64,000 nucleotides of DNA from Streptacidiphilus anmyonensis (GTDB taxonomy: Bacteria; Actinomycetota; Actinomycetes; Streptomycetales; Streptomycetaceae): positions 522,598 to 586,597 of the forward strand of contig NZ_BBPQ01000001.1 in assembly GCF_000787855.1 (NCBI RefSeq), written 5' to 3'. Positions within the stretch are counted from its first letter, which is position 1. Each line of letters starts with the position of its first letter. The position numbers were made by a program, and so were the translations under genes. Under the pieces are notes generated by a model that did no database searches, was not told the DNA's origin, and saw only the letters and a program-made list of their open reading frames with translations. This document shows, piece by piece, positions 24,227-32,774 of the stretch.

Positions 24227-25078
24227 TCAACTCGGGGCGACGGCGTCCCAACGGAGGGTCAGTTCGCCGAGGCGGTGGCGCGCCTGGGTGTCGGTGAGCG
24301 GCCAGGAGCCCGCGACCGCACGGGTCGTGGCCAGCCAGCGCTGGCGCACGCCGAAGTCCGCGTAGGGCGCCGCCGCCGCCCAGGCGCGGTCGAGGTCGCG
24401 GAGCAGGGAGTGGACCGGCTCGCCCGGCACGTTCCGGTGGATGAGCGCCTTCGGCAGGCGCTCGGCCAGGTCCGAGGGGCGTTCGAGCGACGCGAGGTGC
24501 GCGGAGAGGGTCAGCGTGCGTGGCCCCTCGGGGCCGAGCGCGACCCAGGCCTGCTTGCGCCCGATCTCGTCGCACGTGCCCTCGACCAGCAGCCCGTCGG
24601 GGGCGAGTCGCGCGCACAGCCGCTGCCACGCCGCAGTGACCTCGTCCTCGTCGTACTGGCGGAGCACGTTCGCCGCCCGGATCAGCAGCGGGCGCTCGCC
24701 GCCGTCCAGCGGGACCTCGAAACCGCCCCGGCGGAAGGTGAGCGCCGGCGGACTGGCCACCCGCTGCGCCGCGGCGACGCGGTCCGGCTCGATCTCGATG
24801 CCGACCATCCGGACGTCCGCGCGCACCGCCCGCAGGCGGTCGAACAACTCGACGGCCGTCCACGGGGCCGCGCCGTACCCGAGGTCCACCACGACCGGTG
24901 CGCTGCCGGCGTGCCGCAGGGCGGGCCCGAGCGCGTGGGCGATCCAGCGGTCCTGGCGGCGGAGCCGGTTCGGGTTGGTCGTGCCCCGGGTGATCGCGCC
25001 GACGGGTTTTCCGCCCTTCGCCGCCCTCGCCCCCGCCCCGGCTCGCGTTCCCGCTCCCGTTCCAGCCGCCGCACTCAT
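24227..25078 (-). CDS. Class I SAM-dependent methyltransferase
   Basis: A 283-residue protein from ATG 25078 ([16 protein letters not shown]); the upstream in-frame extension overlaps the mshA promoter and was rejected. A 20-residue Ala/Gly/Arg leader precedes a Rossmann methyltransferase core: motif [19 protein letters not shown] near residue 65-80, the acidic loop GIEIEPDR, and the late motif [16 protein letters not shown]. Proteins like this adjoin mshA in streptomycetes. It is divergent from mshA with 150 bp between. Substrate unknown. Confidence 0.85.
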   Translation of the reverse strand: MSAAAGTGAGTRAGAGARAAKGGKPVGAITRGTTNPNRLRRQDRWIAHALGPALRHAGSAPVVVDLGYGAAPWTAVELFDRLRAVRADVRMVGIEIEPDRVAAAQRVASPPALTFRRGGFEVPLDGGERPLLIRAANVLRQYDEDEVTAAWQRLCARLAPDGLLVEGTCDEIGRKQAWVALGPEGPRTLTLSAHLASLERPSDLAERLPKALIHRNVPGEPVHSLLRDLDRAWAAAAPYADFGVRQRWLATTRAVAGSWPLTDTQARHRLGELTLRWDAVAPS

Positions 25079-25230
25079 GTCACGCAGCGTATCCGGGCGA
25101 CCGCCGGCCCGACACCCCGGGTGAGCGCCCGGTACCGTGGAACGCGGGCGGGAATCGCTGGGCCGACAGTCCGGTTGCACCAGTGTCAAAGGACGTGCAG
25201 GACGGCCCAGGACCGGAAAGAGGACGAGCG

Positions 25231-26592
25231 GTGACCCATCAGCCCGCCCGAGTCGCCATGCTGAGCGTGCACACCTCCCCCCTCCACCAGCCGGGGACCG
25301 GCGACGCGGGGGGCATGAACGTCTACATCGTGGAGCTGTCCAAGCGCCTGGCGGAGCTGGGCACCGAGGTGGAGATCTTCACCCGCGCGACGGCGTCCGA
25401 GCTGCCCCCGCTGGTCGAGCTCGCGCCCGGCGTGCTGGTGAGACACGTCACAGCCGGGCCGTACGAGGGCCTGCTGAAGGAGGACCTGCCGGCTCAGCTG
25501 TGCGCCTTCACCCACGGTGTGCTGCGCACCGAGGCCGGGCACCGTCCCGGCCACTACGACGTCGTGCACTCGCACTACTGGCTCTCCGGCCAGGTCGGCT
25601 GGCTGGCCGCGGACCGCTGGGGCGTGCCGCTGGTGCACACCATGCACACCATGGCCAAGGTCAAGAACGCCTCCCTGGCCGTCGGCGACACGCCGGAGCC
25701 CGCGGCGCGCGTCATCGGCGAGTCGCAGGTCGTCGCCGCGGCGGACCGGCTGATCGCCAACACCGACGAGGAGGCCGAGCAGCTCGCCGAGCACTACGGC
25801 GCTCTCCGTGGGCAGCTCTCCGTCGTCCACCCCGGCGTGAACCTGGAGGTCTTCCGTCCCGCGACGGCCACACCGACCGGGCCCGTCGGGGACGCCGTGA
25901 GCGACCTCGCCGCGGATCCGGCCGCGGAGGCGGCCCGGGTGCGGGAGATCCGGGCACGGCTCGGTCTGCCGCAGGACGCCGTGGTGCTGCTGTTCGCCGG
26001 ACGAATACAGCCCCTCAAGGCTCCCGACGTGCTCGTCCGCGCGGTCGCGCAGCTGCTGGACGAATCCCCCGAACTGCGCGAACGCATCGTCGTCCCGATC
26101 GTGGGCGGCCCCAGCGGCAGCGGCCTCGCCAAGCCCGAGGCGCTGCAGAAGCTCGCGGCGCAGCTCGGCGTCTGCGACGTCATCCGCTTCCAGCCGCCGG
26201 TCGGCCAGGCCGCGCTCGCCGACTGGTACCGCGCGGCGACGGCGCTGGTGATGCCCTCCTACAGCGAGTCCTTCGGCCTGGTGGCCCTGGAGGCGCAGGC
26301 CTGCGGCACGCCGGTCGTCGCGGCGGCGGTCGGCGGCCTGCCGGTCGCGGTCCGCGACGGCGAGACCGGGTTCCTCGTCCACGGGCACGACCCTCGGGCC
26401 TGGGCGCGGACGCTGCGCCGTTTCGTCGACCAGCCCGAGCTGGGCGCACGGATGGGCGCGGCCGCCGCACGCCACGCCCGCGCCTTCGGCTGGGACACGG
26501 CCGCGCGCGCCACCGCCGAGCTGTACGCCGACTCGATCGCGCGGACGCGCGCCGCGCAGGCGCGCGGGATGGCGGCGGCGACGGTGCGGTGA
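25231..26592 (+). CDS. mshA: D-inositol-3-phosphate glycosyltransferase (mycothiol step 1)
   Basis: First enzyme of mycothiol synthesis: joins GlcNAc from UDP-GlcNAc to 1L-myo-inositol-1-phosphate. The GTG at 25231 follows AGAGGACGAG; another GTG at 25183 is in frame but lacks an RBS. The 453-residue GT4 (GT-B) protein shows the family start [26 protein letters not shown] with the GGMN phosphate loop, [30 protein letters not shown], the donor-site [17 protein letters not shown] and the EX7E-type [15 protein letters not shown]. Full length. The YbjN gene follows by 21 bp, the same pairing as in mycobacteria. mshD lies about 19 kb to the right. Confidence 0.96.
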   Translation: MTHQPARVAMLSVHTSPLHQPGTGDAGGMNVYIVELSKRLAELGTEVEIFTRATASELPPLVELAPGVLVRHVTAGPYEGLLKEDLPAQLCAFTHGVLRTEAGHRPGHYDVVHSHYWLSGQVGWLAADRWGVPLVHTMHTMAKVKNASLAVGDTPEPAARVIGESQVVAAADRLIANTDEEAEQLAEHYGALRGQLSVVHPGVNLEVFRPATATPTGPVGDAVSDLAADPAAEAARVREIRARLGLPQDAVVLLFAGRIQPLKAPDVLVRAVAQLLDESPELRERIVVPIVGGPSGSGLAKPEALQKLAAQLGVCDVIRFQPPVGQAALADWYRAATALVMPSYSESFGLVALEAQACGTPVVAAAVGGLPVAVRDGETGFLVHGHDPRAWARTLRRFVDQPELGARMGAAAARHARAFGWDTAARATAELYADSIARTRAAQARGMAAATVR

Positions 26593-26613
26593 CCGCGCGG
26601 TAACGTGCCCGGC

Positions 26614-27135
26614 ATGGGTGAAGAGATCAGCCGCGAGAGTCGCGAGGGCGTCGCCGAGGTGCTGCGCGCGGCGCTGGACGAGTCCGGCGTCGCCTGGGAG
26701 CAGCCCTCCGGCGACGCCTGGACCTTCGTGGTCCAGCTGCCGGGCACGCGCAAGCTCTCGACGACGTGCTCGCTGCGCGTCGGCGAGCAGACGCTGTCGC
26801 TGAACGCGTTCGTGGTGCGCCGGCCGGACGAGAACTTCGAGGAGTTCTACCGCTGGCTGCTGGAGCGGAATACCCGCATCTACGGGCTGAGCTATGCGCT
26901 GGACCGCCTCGGGGATGTCTACCTGGTCGGCCGGCTGCCGCTGGCCGCGGTGACGGCGGACGAGATCGACCGCCTGCTGGGGACGGTCCTGGAGAACGCG
27001 GACGAGCCGTTCAACCAGCTCCTGGAACTGGGCTTCGCGGCGGCGATCCGCCGCGAATGGGAGTGGCGCGTCAAGCGCGGCGAGTCCACCCGCAACCTCG
27101 AAGCCTTCGGCCGCATCACCGGCGCGGAGGGCTGA
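26614..27135 (+). CDS. YbjN-domain protein
   Basis: A 173-residue protein of the YbjN/T3SS-chaperone-like superfamily. ATG 26614 (MGEEISRESREGVAEVLRAAL) is preferred over an in-frame GTG nine bases upstream. Sequence hallmarks are SGDAWTFVVQLPGTRKLSTTCSL, LNAFVVRRPDENFEEFYRWLL, and the C-terminal RREWEWRVKRGESTRNLEAFG. It follows mshA closely and is probably cotranscribed; the same order occurs as Rv0486-Rv0487. Its role is not known; in enterobacteria YbjN affects motility and stress tolerance. Confidence 0.9.
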   Translation: MGEEISRESREGVAEVLRAALDESGVAWEQPSGDAWTFVVQLPGTRKLSTTCSLRVGEQTLSLNAFVVRRPDENFEEFYRWLLERNTRIYGLSYALDRLGDVYLVGRLPLAAVTADEIDRLLGTVLENADEPFNQLLELGFAAAIRREWEWRVKRGESTRNLEAFGRITGAEG

Positions 27136-27649
27136 CCCCCATGCCGTTCACGGACGGGCACATCGCCCGCCAGCCTCCGCGCACCGCCCAGCGCCCGCCC
27201 CTGCGGGGACCGCACCGGCCTCGTCCGCGGAGACCGGCGCGCGGGGGCACGCCTCGGGCGGAGGACTCCCCCGCGCACAGGTGCTGAACCGCCCCACGCG
27301 GGCCGGTCCCCGGGAGGCGAGCTGCCCCCGGGGGTACGCGGGGGCGAGCACGGGCAGTGGCCCGCGCGAAGGCCGGGCGGCGAGGCGCGCCTTGGGGCGA
27401 GCCACCGTCGGCAAGCGGCGCGACAGGCAACTACACCGGGGGCCCTGCGCGGGAGGCGGGCCTTACGCGCGGAGCCCGGCCCTGGCGATCACCCGCGCGG
27501 GACAGGCCGTGCGCGGGAGCGGCCCGTGGGCGATCACCCGCGCGGGGCGGGCCTCACGCGCGGGGCTGGCCGTGCGCGGAGGCCGGGCCGTGCGTGGTAC
27601 CCCGCGCGGGGCGGGCGTTGCGGGTAAGGGCTCGGCGTTCGGCGCGGGG
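27136..27649. repeat. Non-coding GC-rich stretch with imperfect repeats
   Basis: 514 bp between the convergent YbjN and asparaginase genes. Nothing here reads as a gene. The second half repeats GGCGATCACCCGCGCGGG (about 27484 and 27530) together with many CGCGCGGG, GGCCGTGCG and GCGGGC units. It could form strong secondary structure and may stop transcription from both sides. Confidence 0.6.
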
Positions 27650-28642
27650 CTAGAAGGCCGCGCGGACCTCGCCGACGGGGAGGCCGCCGCCGAGGAGCGG
27701 GGAAGCGGCGACGCGGGCGAGGGTGTCGTCCTGGGCGGTGACGCCCATGCGGCGGAGGGCCGCGGCGAGGACGGGGCCGAGGGCCCGCTTCGCGCCGTCG
27801 TCGATCTTGAAAGCGAGGGCGCGCCCGTCCGGGAGGGCGACGGCCTGGACGGACTCGGCGCCCATCTTGGCCATCGCCCCGGGGACCGCGCGCATCAGCC
27901 AGGTGTCGATGCGGCGGGTGCCGGCGACGTACTCGGGGTGGGCGCGCATCGCGTCCGCGACGCGGCGCTGGGGGGTGCCGGGGTCCGCCAGGACGTGCGC
28001 GCGGAAGGCGCGCGCGAGGCCGATCAGGCTGATCGCCATCAGCGGCGCGCCGCAGCCGTCGACGCCGACGGCGGCGACGGACTCGCCGCTCAGCTCCTCC
28101 AGCGCGGCCCGGGCCTCCACCTGGACGGGGTGGTCCTCGGCGAGATAGCTCGCGGTGTCCCAGCCGTTGCGGACGCAGGCGGCGAGCATCGCCGCGTGCT
28201 TGCCGGAGCAGTCCATCAGGATGCGCTCACGCTCGCCGCCGGCGCGTATCCACGCCTCGGCCTCTTCCTCGTCCAGGGAGAGCGAGGGAGGTGTCTGGAG
28301 TGCGGACTCGTCGAGGTCGGCCGAGGCGAGGATCTTCCGCACCGCGTCGAGGTGAAACGTTTCCGCAGAGTGGCTCGCCGCCGCGAGGGCGAGGTACGCG
28401 CCCTCCAGCTCCAGGCCGGTGCGGAGCACCGCCGTCGCCTGCATGGGCTTGTTGCTGGACCGCGGGAAGACGGGGCGGTCGGGGGCGCCGAGGGCGAAGT
28501 CGACGCTGCCGTCGGCGGCGAGGATCACCAGCGAACCGCGGTGGTGGCCCTCGACGAAGCCGGACCGGACCACCTCGGCCAGAACCGGCAGGTCAGCGGC
28601 GTAGGCGGCGGATGCGGAGGCGGATGCAGTGGGAGCAGACAT
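27650..28642 (-). CDS. L-asparaginase II-family protein
   Basis: A 330-residue cytoplasmic amidohydrolase of the Asparaginase_II family (PF06089, distinct from the E. coli AnsB fold), expected to hydrolyse asparagine to aspartate and ammonia. ATG 28642 (MSAPTASASASAAYAADLPVL) was chosen over an in-frame start inside the rsiG gap. Family motifs are VRSGFVEGHHRGSLV, FPRSSNKPMQATAVL, CSGKHAAMLAACVRNGW with the Ser-x-Lys of the proposed active site, and GVDGCGAPLMAISL. It follows rsiG on the same strand by 47 bp and may be cotranscribed with it. Confidence 0.9.
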   Translation of the reverse strand: MSAPTASASASAAYAADLPVLAEVVRSGFVEGHHRGSLVILAADGSVDFALGAPDRPVFPRSSNKPMQATAVLRTGLELEGAYLALAAASHSAETFHLDAVRKILASADLDESALQTPPSLSLDEEEAEAWIRAGGERERILMDCSGKHAAMLAACVRNGWDTASYLAEDHPVQVEARAALEELSGESVAAVGVDGCGAPLMAISLIGLARAFRAHVLADPGTPQRRVADAMRAHPEYVAGTRRIDTWLMRAVPGAMAKMGAESVQAVALPDGRALAFKIDDGAKRALGPVLAAALRRMGVTAQDDTLARVAASPLLGGGLPVGEVRAAF

Positions 28643-28689
28643 GTGGGTGTGCCTTGGAGCCTTCCAGGGAGCCGGCCCCCGGGCGGGGA

Positions 28690-29337
28690 TCACCCACCGG
28701 AGAGCAGGTCGTCGACGCGTGCTTCCCCCTCACGGTACCTGCGGGCGATCTCGGCGCTGCACTCGTCCACCGTCCGCTGCAACCGGTGACGCCGCCGGGA
28801 GATGCCCCGCTCGTGCGCGGTGAACCGGCGGCAGGCGGCGACGAGCTGCTCGTCGCTCTGCTCGGTGAGGTCCGCCAGCCGGGCGTCGCCCATGAGTTCG
28901 TCCGCGAGCGCGCGGTACTGACGGCTGCTCGGCGTCGAGACGGTCAGATGCCGGGCCGAGTGGCGGACCTGGGACGGGATGTCGGCGAGGATCTCCGGCA
29001 GATGCTCCAGCAGGGTGTCCGCGGGCTCCTCGGCCAGCGCGCTGCGTCGACGGAGTTCGGCGCGCAGGATGTCGACGCGGCCCTGGAGCAGGCGGCGCAG
29101 GTACGAGAGGTCTGCCTCCTCCTGCTGGGCCTCGCGCCGCAGCGTCCGCAGCTCGTCCATCTTCAGCCCGCCGAGGCCGGCCCCTCCGGGACCGGCCTCG
29201 GCCCGGGAAGCAACGGCCTCGGAAGCAACGGCCTGGGCGGCCACGGCCCAGGGTGCCCCGCCGGACCCGACCGTGACGGGGCCGGACGCGGAGGGTCCCG
29301 GCCCGGGAGGCGCAGCGAGCTCGTCTTGGTGTCCCAC
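28690..29337 (-). CDS. rsiG: RsiG, c-di-GMP-dependent anti-sigma factor of WhiG
   Basis: Sequesters the sporulation sigma factor WhiG when loaded with cyclic di-GMP, holding back the switch from aerial hyphae to spores. The protein (215 residues from GTG 29337; the exact start is uncertain, an internal ATG at KMDEL is another option) has a Pro/Ala-rich N-terminus, then helices. The diagnostic c-di-GMP motif E-x3-S-x2-R-x3-Q-x3-D occurs twice and perfectly: Glu74, Ser78, Arg81, Gln85, Asp89 and Glu176, Ser180, Arg183, Gln187, Asp191. These sit on the two antiparallel helices known to bind the ligand. This makes the call strong although overall sequence is variable. whiG is not in the window. 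Divergent from dtd. Confidence 0.93.
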   Translation of the reverse strand: MGHQDELAAPPGPGPSASGPVTVGSGGAPWAVAAQAVASEAVASRAEAGPGGAGLGGLKMDELRTLRREAQQEEADLSYLRRLLQGRVDILRAELRRRSALAEEPADTLLEHLPEILADIPSQVRHSARHLTVSTPSSRQYRALADELMGDARLADLTEQSDEQLVAACRRFTAHERGISRRRHRLQRTVDECSAEIARRYREGEARVDDLLSGG

Positions 29338-29532
29338 GGGTGCATCGTGCCACCGTCGGTCGAAGGTTCGTCGACGCCTGCACCCGATCGGGCCCGTGGC
29401 GAATCGCGGTGATAAATACGACCGCCGCATATCCCCAGCGCACGGCCCCGATGTCACCAAGGCAGGGGCGCACGGACACATCACGCACGCCCCCCGAACC
29501 GGCGCTCTGCGGGCGTGCCGGAGAATGGGGGC

Positions 29533-29958
29533 ATGCGTGCAGTGGCTCAGCGGGTGACCGAGGCAAGCGTGACCGTCGACGGCGAGGTCGTCGGCTCCAT
29601 CCTGGGACCGGGCCTGTGCGTCCTGGTCGGCGTGACCCACGAGGACAGCCCGGAACAGGCCGCGCTGATGGCGCGCAAGCTGTGGTCCCTGCGCATCCTC
29701 GAGGGCGAGAAGTCCTGCTCCGACCTGAACGCGCCGCTGCTGGTCGTCAGCCAGTTCACCCTCTACGGCGACGCCCGCAAGGGCCGCCGCCCCACCTGGA
29801 ACGCGGCGGCCCCCGGGCCCGTGGCCGAACCCCTGGTCGACGAGGTCGTCGCCCAGCTCCGCGCGCTGGGCGCGACGGTCGCCACCGGCCGGTTCGGCGC
29901 GGACATGAAGGTGTCGCTCACCAACGACGGCCCGTTCACGGTGCTGCTGGAGTTCTGA
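29533..29958 (+). CDS. dtd: D-aminoacyl-tRNA deacylase
   Basis: Removes D-amino acids (and glycine from tRNA-Ala) mischarged on tRNA. The 141-residue protein starts [21 protein letters not shown] at ATG 29533. It has the active-site [15 protein letters not shown] motif and the GP-motif region [11 protein letters not shown] at the C-terminus; the cross-subunit Gly-Pro pair is present. Size and motifs are normal for the DTD family. Divergent from rsiG. Its stop codon lies in the first unit of a threefold 11-bp tandem repeat. Confidence 0.96.
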   Translation: MRAVAQRVTEASVTVDGEVVGSILGPGLCVLVGVTHEDSPEQAALMARKLWSLRILEGEKSCSDLNAPLLVVSQFTLYGDARKGRRPTWNAAAPGPVAEPLVDEVVAQLRALGATVATGRFGADMKVSLTNDGPFTVLLEF

Positions 29959-29982
29959 CGGAGTTCTGACGGAGTTCTGACG
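29950..29982. repeat. Three tandem copies of an 11-bp unit over the dtd stop
   Basis: GAGTTCTGACG occurs three times without interruption. The first copy encodes the final Glu-Phe and stop of dtd. The other two are non-coding, so the array most likely arose by slippage and leaves the protein unchanged. Confidence 0.9.
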
Positions 29983-29989
29983 GCGAGGC

Positions 29990-30991
29990 TCACGCCTCCA
30001 CGATGAGCTCCTGCGACGCCGCCACCCGGCCCGCCAGCAGCGCGGCGTCCGGAGACGTGTTGCGCTTGATCAGGCCGAGGGCGATCGGGCCCAGCTCGTG
30101 GTGGCGGACCGCGGTCGTGACGAAGCCGACCGGGCGGCCGTCCGGGCCGTCGGAGGCGAGGCGGACGGGGTCACCGTGGGAGGGCAGCGACTCCTCGCTG
30201 CCGTCGAGGTGGAGGAAGACGAGGCGGCGCGGGGGGCGGCCGAGGTTGTGCACGCGGGCGACCGTCTCCTGGCCGCGGTAGCAGCCCTTCTGCAGGTGGA
30301 CGGCGGTCTCCAGCCAGCCCAGCTCGTGCGGGATGGTGCGGTGATCGGTCTCGAAGCCCAGGCGGGGCCGGTGCGCCTCGACGCGCAGCGCCTCGTACGC
30401 CCACAGGCCGGCCGCCGGACCCAGGCCGACGACGGCGTCGGCGAGGGCCGCGCGCGGCACGAACAGGTCGCGTCCGTCAGCGAGCCGGCGCACGGCCGCG
30501 GCCTCCGGAACGGCCGGGCCCTCGGCTCCGGCCGCGAAGACGACGGCGTACTCCCCGGTCGCGTCGGCGATCTCGACCTGCGCGAAGAACTTCATCTTCT
30601 GCAGGTAGGCCACCAGCTCCCCCGTCGTCCCCGGCTCGACGTGGATCCACACCGTGGCGCCGTCGTCGACGAGGTACAGGGCGTGCTCGATATGGCCGTG
30701 CGGCGAGAGGATCAGCGCCTCGGTCGCGCGGCCCGGCGGGAGCTCGCTGACGTGTTGCGTCAGCAGCAGGTGCAGCCAGCTGAGGCGCTCCGGGCCGGAG
30801 ACCGTCACGACGCCGCGGTGCGACAGGTCGACGAAGCCCCGGCCGGAGGCCAGCGTGCGCTGCTCGCGGAAGAGGTCGCCGTAGTGCGCGGCCACGCCCG
30901 CGTCCACGCCGTCGGCCGCGACCGCACCCGGCAGGCGGTCGAGCAGCGGGCTGCGGTAGGCGGAATCGGTCGTCGTCCCGGGGGTGGTCAC
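29990..30991 (-). CDS. ygfZ: YgfZ/GcvT-fold folate-binding protein
   Basis: A 333-residue folate-dependent protein that assists Fe-S cluster enzymes. It has the GcvT fold (FVDLSHRGVVTVSGPERLSWLHLLLTQHV split as two motifs near residues 53-80) and the family signature QKGCYRGQETVARVHNLGRPPR at about 235-255, with the reactive KGCYxGQE cysteine. The GTG start at 30991 overlaps the stop of the upstream nur gene by 4 bp (GTGA), so the two form an operon. It converges on dtd. YgfZ next to a Fur-type gene is a common streptomycete arrangement. Confidence 0.93.
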   Translation of the reverse strand: MTTPGTTTDSAYRSPLLDRLPGAVAADGVDAGVAAHYGDLFREQRTLASGRGFVDLSHRGVVTVSGPERLSWLHLLLTQHVSELPPGRATEALILSPHGHIEHALYLVDDGATVWIHVEPGTTGELVAYLQKMKFFAQVEIADATGEYAVVFAAGAEGPAVPEAAAVRRLADGRDLFVPRAALADAVVGLGPAAGLWAYEALRVEAHRPRLGFETDHRTIPHELGWLETAVHLQKGCYRGQETVARVHNLGRPPRRLVFLHLDGSEESLPSHGDPVRLASDGPDGRPVGFVTTAVRHHELGPIALGLIKRNTSPDAALLAGRVAASQELIVEA

Positions 30992-31455
30992 GCGTCGTTC
31001 TCCTGAACCTGGTCGGCGGTGCCGGTCGCCTTCTCGGTGCAGGCGGCGCAGCGGCCGAAGATGGCGAAGTGCTTCATGTCAGTGTCGAAACCATGGGCGC
31101 GCCGCAGGGATTCCACGAACGGCCCGGCCAGGGCGACGTCCGTCTCGATGACCGTGTCGCAGTCCCGGCAGACCAGGTGCATGTGCTGGTCGCGGCTGGC
31201 CAGGTGGTAGGTGGGCGCGCCGTGGCCGAGGTGGGCGTGGCTGACCAGGCCCAGCTCCTCCAGCAGGTCGAGGGTGCGGTACACGGTGGAGATGTTCACG
31301 CCCGCGGCGGTGCGGCGCACCGCCGTGAGGACCTCCTCCGGGGTGGCGTGCTCCAGGTCGTCGACGGCCTGCAGCACCAGTTGCCGCTGCGGCGTGAGCC
31401 GGTACCCGCGCCGGCGCAGGTCCGTCTGCCAGTCGATGCCACTGCCGCTGCTCAC
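30988..31455 (-). CDS. nur: Nickel-responsive Fur-family regulator Nur
   Basis: Metal-dependent repressor; in Streptomyces coelicolor Nur controls nickel uptake and the switch between Ni- and Fe-superoxide dismutases. The 155-residue protein starts at GTG 31455. The winged helix (residues 12-80) reads RRRGYRLTPQRQLVLQAV, ATPEEVLTAVRRTA, NISTVYRTLDLLEELGLV. The metal region has HLGHGAPTYHL, HMHLVCRDC and FAIFGRCAAC; Cys96/99 and Cys136/139 make the structural zinc site. The distinctive FDTDMKHFAIFGRC end and the ygfZ neighbour point to Nur rather than Zur, FurA or CatR. The specific symbol rests on this resemblance and synteny. Confidence 0.88.
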   Translation of the reverse strand: MSSGSGIDWQTDLRRRGYRLTPQRQLVLQAVDDLEHATPEEVLTAVRRTAAGVNISTVYRTLDLLEELGLVSHAHLGHGAPTYHLASRDQHMHLVCRDCDTVIETDVALAGPFVESLRRAHGFDTDMKHFAIFGRCAACTEKATGTADQVQENDA

Positions 31456-31498
31456 AAGAAACAAACCCCTGTCTGGTCCGTCCGGTCCGCGAACGCGA

Positions 31499-31536
31499 AA
31501 GTCCCGCACCCCCGAGTCTAGGGGGGTACGGGACTT
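31499..31536 (-). terminator. Hairpin between nitrobindin gene and nur
   Basis: A 15-bp inverted repeat (AAGTCCCGCACCCCC with one mismatch to its partner) and a 7-nt loop, 35 bases after the nitrobindin stop. It probably ends that transcript before the nur promoter. Confidence 0.7.
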
Positions 31537-31570
31537 CACCCATGGGGTGCCAGTGACCCGGTGGGACGCC

Positions 31571-32173
31571 TCAGCGGAAGAACGCGATGCCGTCGTCCGG
31601 AAGGTCCGCGATGTCCTCGATCAGCTTGGCGGGACTGAGTACCTTCTTCAGCTGTGCGGACATGTAGGGCCGCAGCGGGACCTCGGGGGCGGCCTTCTCG
31701 CCGACCCACATCAGGTCCTCGTTGACGTAGCCGTACAGGCGCTTGCCGCCGGTGTACGCGGGCGCGCCCTCGATGCGGGCCACCGCGTCCGTCGCGATGT
31801 CGATCTGCGGCTTGCCGTCGGCCAGCTCGCCGTACCAGATCTCGACGGTGCCGTCGTCGCGCACCGAGGAGAACTCGATCTCGCGCACGCCGGAGGTGCC
31901 GTGGGCGTTGCCGGTCACCCGCCAGAATCCGGACTCGTTCTCCAGCGGACGGACCTTCTCGCCCTGCTCGTCCAGCACCCAGGTGCGGGAGCGGAACTCC
32001 AGGAAGGGGCGGCCGTCGTGCCGGAAGATGATCTCTTGGCCGAAGTTGCACTTCTCCTCACCGGCGCCGGCCTGGTTCGGGAGAGGCTCGAAGACTCCCG
32101 CGCCCTCCCAGGTGCCGAGGAGGAAGGCCAGGGAGACGAGGTCCTTGTGGAGGCCGGAGGGGATCTCGATCAT
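31571..32173 (-). CDS. Nitrobindin-like heme-binding beta-barrel protein
   Basis: A 200-residue cytosolic beta-barrel of the nitrobindin/THAP4 family (long annotated as FABP-like), which binds ferric heme and isomerises peroxynitrite or senses NO. Hallmarks are the N-terminal FLLGTWEGAGVF (GxWxGxG), FRHDGRPFLEFRSRTWVLDEQGE, SGFWRV, and the C-terminal MSAQLKKVLS. ATG 32173 is 3 bp beyond the stop of a 35-codon gene, which suggests coupling. It lies in the same direction as nur but a hairpin separates them. Confidence 0.88.
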   Translation of the reverse strand: MIEIPSGLHKDLVSLAFLLGTWEGAGVFEPLPNQAGAGEEKCNFGQEIIFRHDGRPFLEFRSRTWVLDEQGEKVRPLENESGFWRVTGNAHGTSGVREIEFSSVRDDGTVEIWYGELADGKPQIDIATDAVARIEGAPAYTGGKRLYGYVNEDLMWVGEKAAPEVPLRPYMSAQLKKVLSPAKLIEDIADLPDDGIAFFR

Positions 32174-32175
32174 GA

Positions 32176-32283
32176 TCAGCGCTGGCCCTGGTAGAGCTTC
32201 GTGACGGAGTAGTACGCGAACCACACGATGGCGACCGCGATGACGCCGAGCAGGGTGTCGAAGAAGATCTCAAGGCCAGACAT
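32176..32283 (-). CDS. 35-residue single-span membrane peptide
   Basis: A short frame from ATG 32283 with GAGGAC upstream encodes MSGLEIFFDTLLGVIAVAIV, continuing WFAYYSVTKLYQGQR. Residues 7-26 form one clear membrane helix, with a basic C-terminal end. It ends 2 bp before the start of the nitrobindin gene, so the two are almost certainly cotranscribed and coupled. Codon third positions are GC-rich as in real genes. Similar tiny frames sit before this gene in other streptomycetes as far as I recall. Function unknown; it may tether or regulate a membrane partner. Confidence 0.72.
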   Translation of the reverse strand: MSGLEIFFDTLLGVIAVAIVWFAYYSVTKLYQGQR

Positions 32284-32385
32284 TGCGTGTCCTCACCAGT
32301 GGGGAAAGCATTCCTGCGCGGCATTCTAGTGGGCCGGTCGCGTCCGCTCACGGTGAGGCCCGCCATCCGAGAGGCGGAGGATCAG

Positions 32386-32640
32386 TCAGTGGGACCGGGG
32401 CTGACGTGGCCGCCTCGGGCCCGGGACACGCCGACTCACCGACGGGTCGTCCCACCACACGTCGTCGGGGCCGCGCCGGTTGGCGACGATGGCGGCGACG
32501 GGCGGGATGACCATGGCCACCAGGCTCATCACCACGGCCGCCGGCACCGACCACAGGCGCACCACGTTCCACGCCAGCACGATCAGGAGCAGGCAGATCC
32601 CCATCAGGGCGTAGTACCAGTGCCGCCGTCGTGACTGCAT
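32386..32640 (-). CDS. DUF3099 family membrane protein
   Basis: An 84-residue protein from ATG 32640 (MQSRRRHWYYALMGICLLLI); upstream in-frame codons are Arg/Ser-rich noise over a gap. Two membrane helices lie at about 9-27 and 33-52, and the conserved motif VVRLWSVPAAVVMSLVAMV is followed by PPVAAIVANRRGPDDVWWDDPS, which is diagnostic of DUF3099. The tail is basic. Function unknown. It stands alone between the nitrobindin group and the sulfurtransferase operon, behind that operon's terminator. Confidence 0.85.
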   Translation of the reverse strand: MQSRRRHWYYALMGICLLLIVLAWNVVRLWSVPAAVVMSLVAMVIPPVAAIVANRRGPDDVWWDDPSVSRRVPGPRRPRQPRSH

Positions 32641-32716
32641 GCCTTCAGTCTTCCCGCGCAGGCCCGATCCGGAACGCCACGAACGCCGAGAACGCCGAGA
32701 ACGCCGCCAACGCACG

Positions 32717-32759
32717 AGCCCCCTTCCGGCAGCGCTGGAAGCAGCGCCGGAAGGGGGCT
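32717..32759 (-). terminator. Terminator of the sulfurtransferase operon
   Basis: A perfect 14-bp stem (AGCCCCCTTCCGGC / GCCGGAAGGGGGCT) around a 15-nt loop, 16 bases beyond the DUF1416 stop. Confidence 0.85.
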
Positions 32760-32774
32760 CGGTCACGGCGTCGC

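Noticed and set aside
27281..27649. Possible gene in the GC-rich gap before the asparaginase gene
   Set aside because: Translation is repetitive Ala/Gly/Arg without a start site or family likeness; it continues as the antisense shadow of the asparaginase gene.
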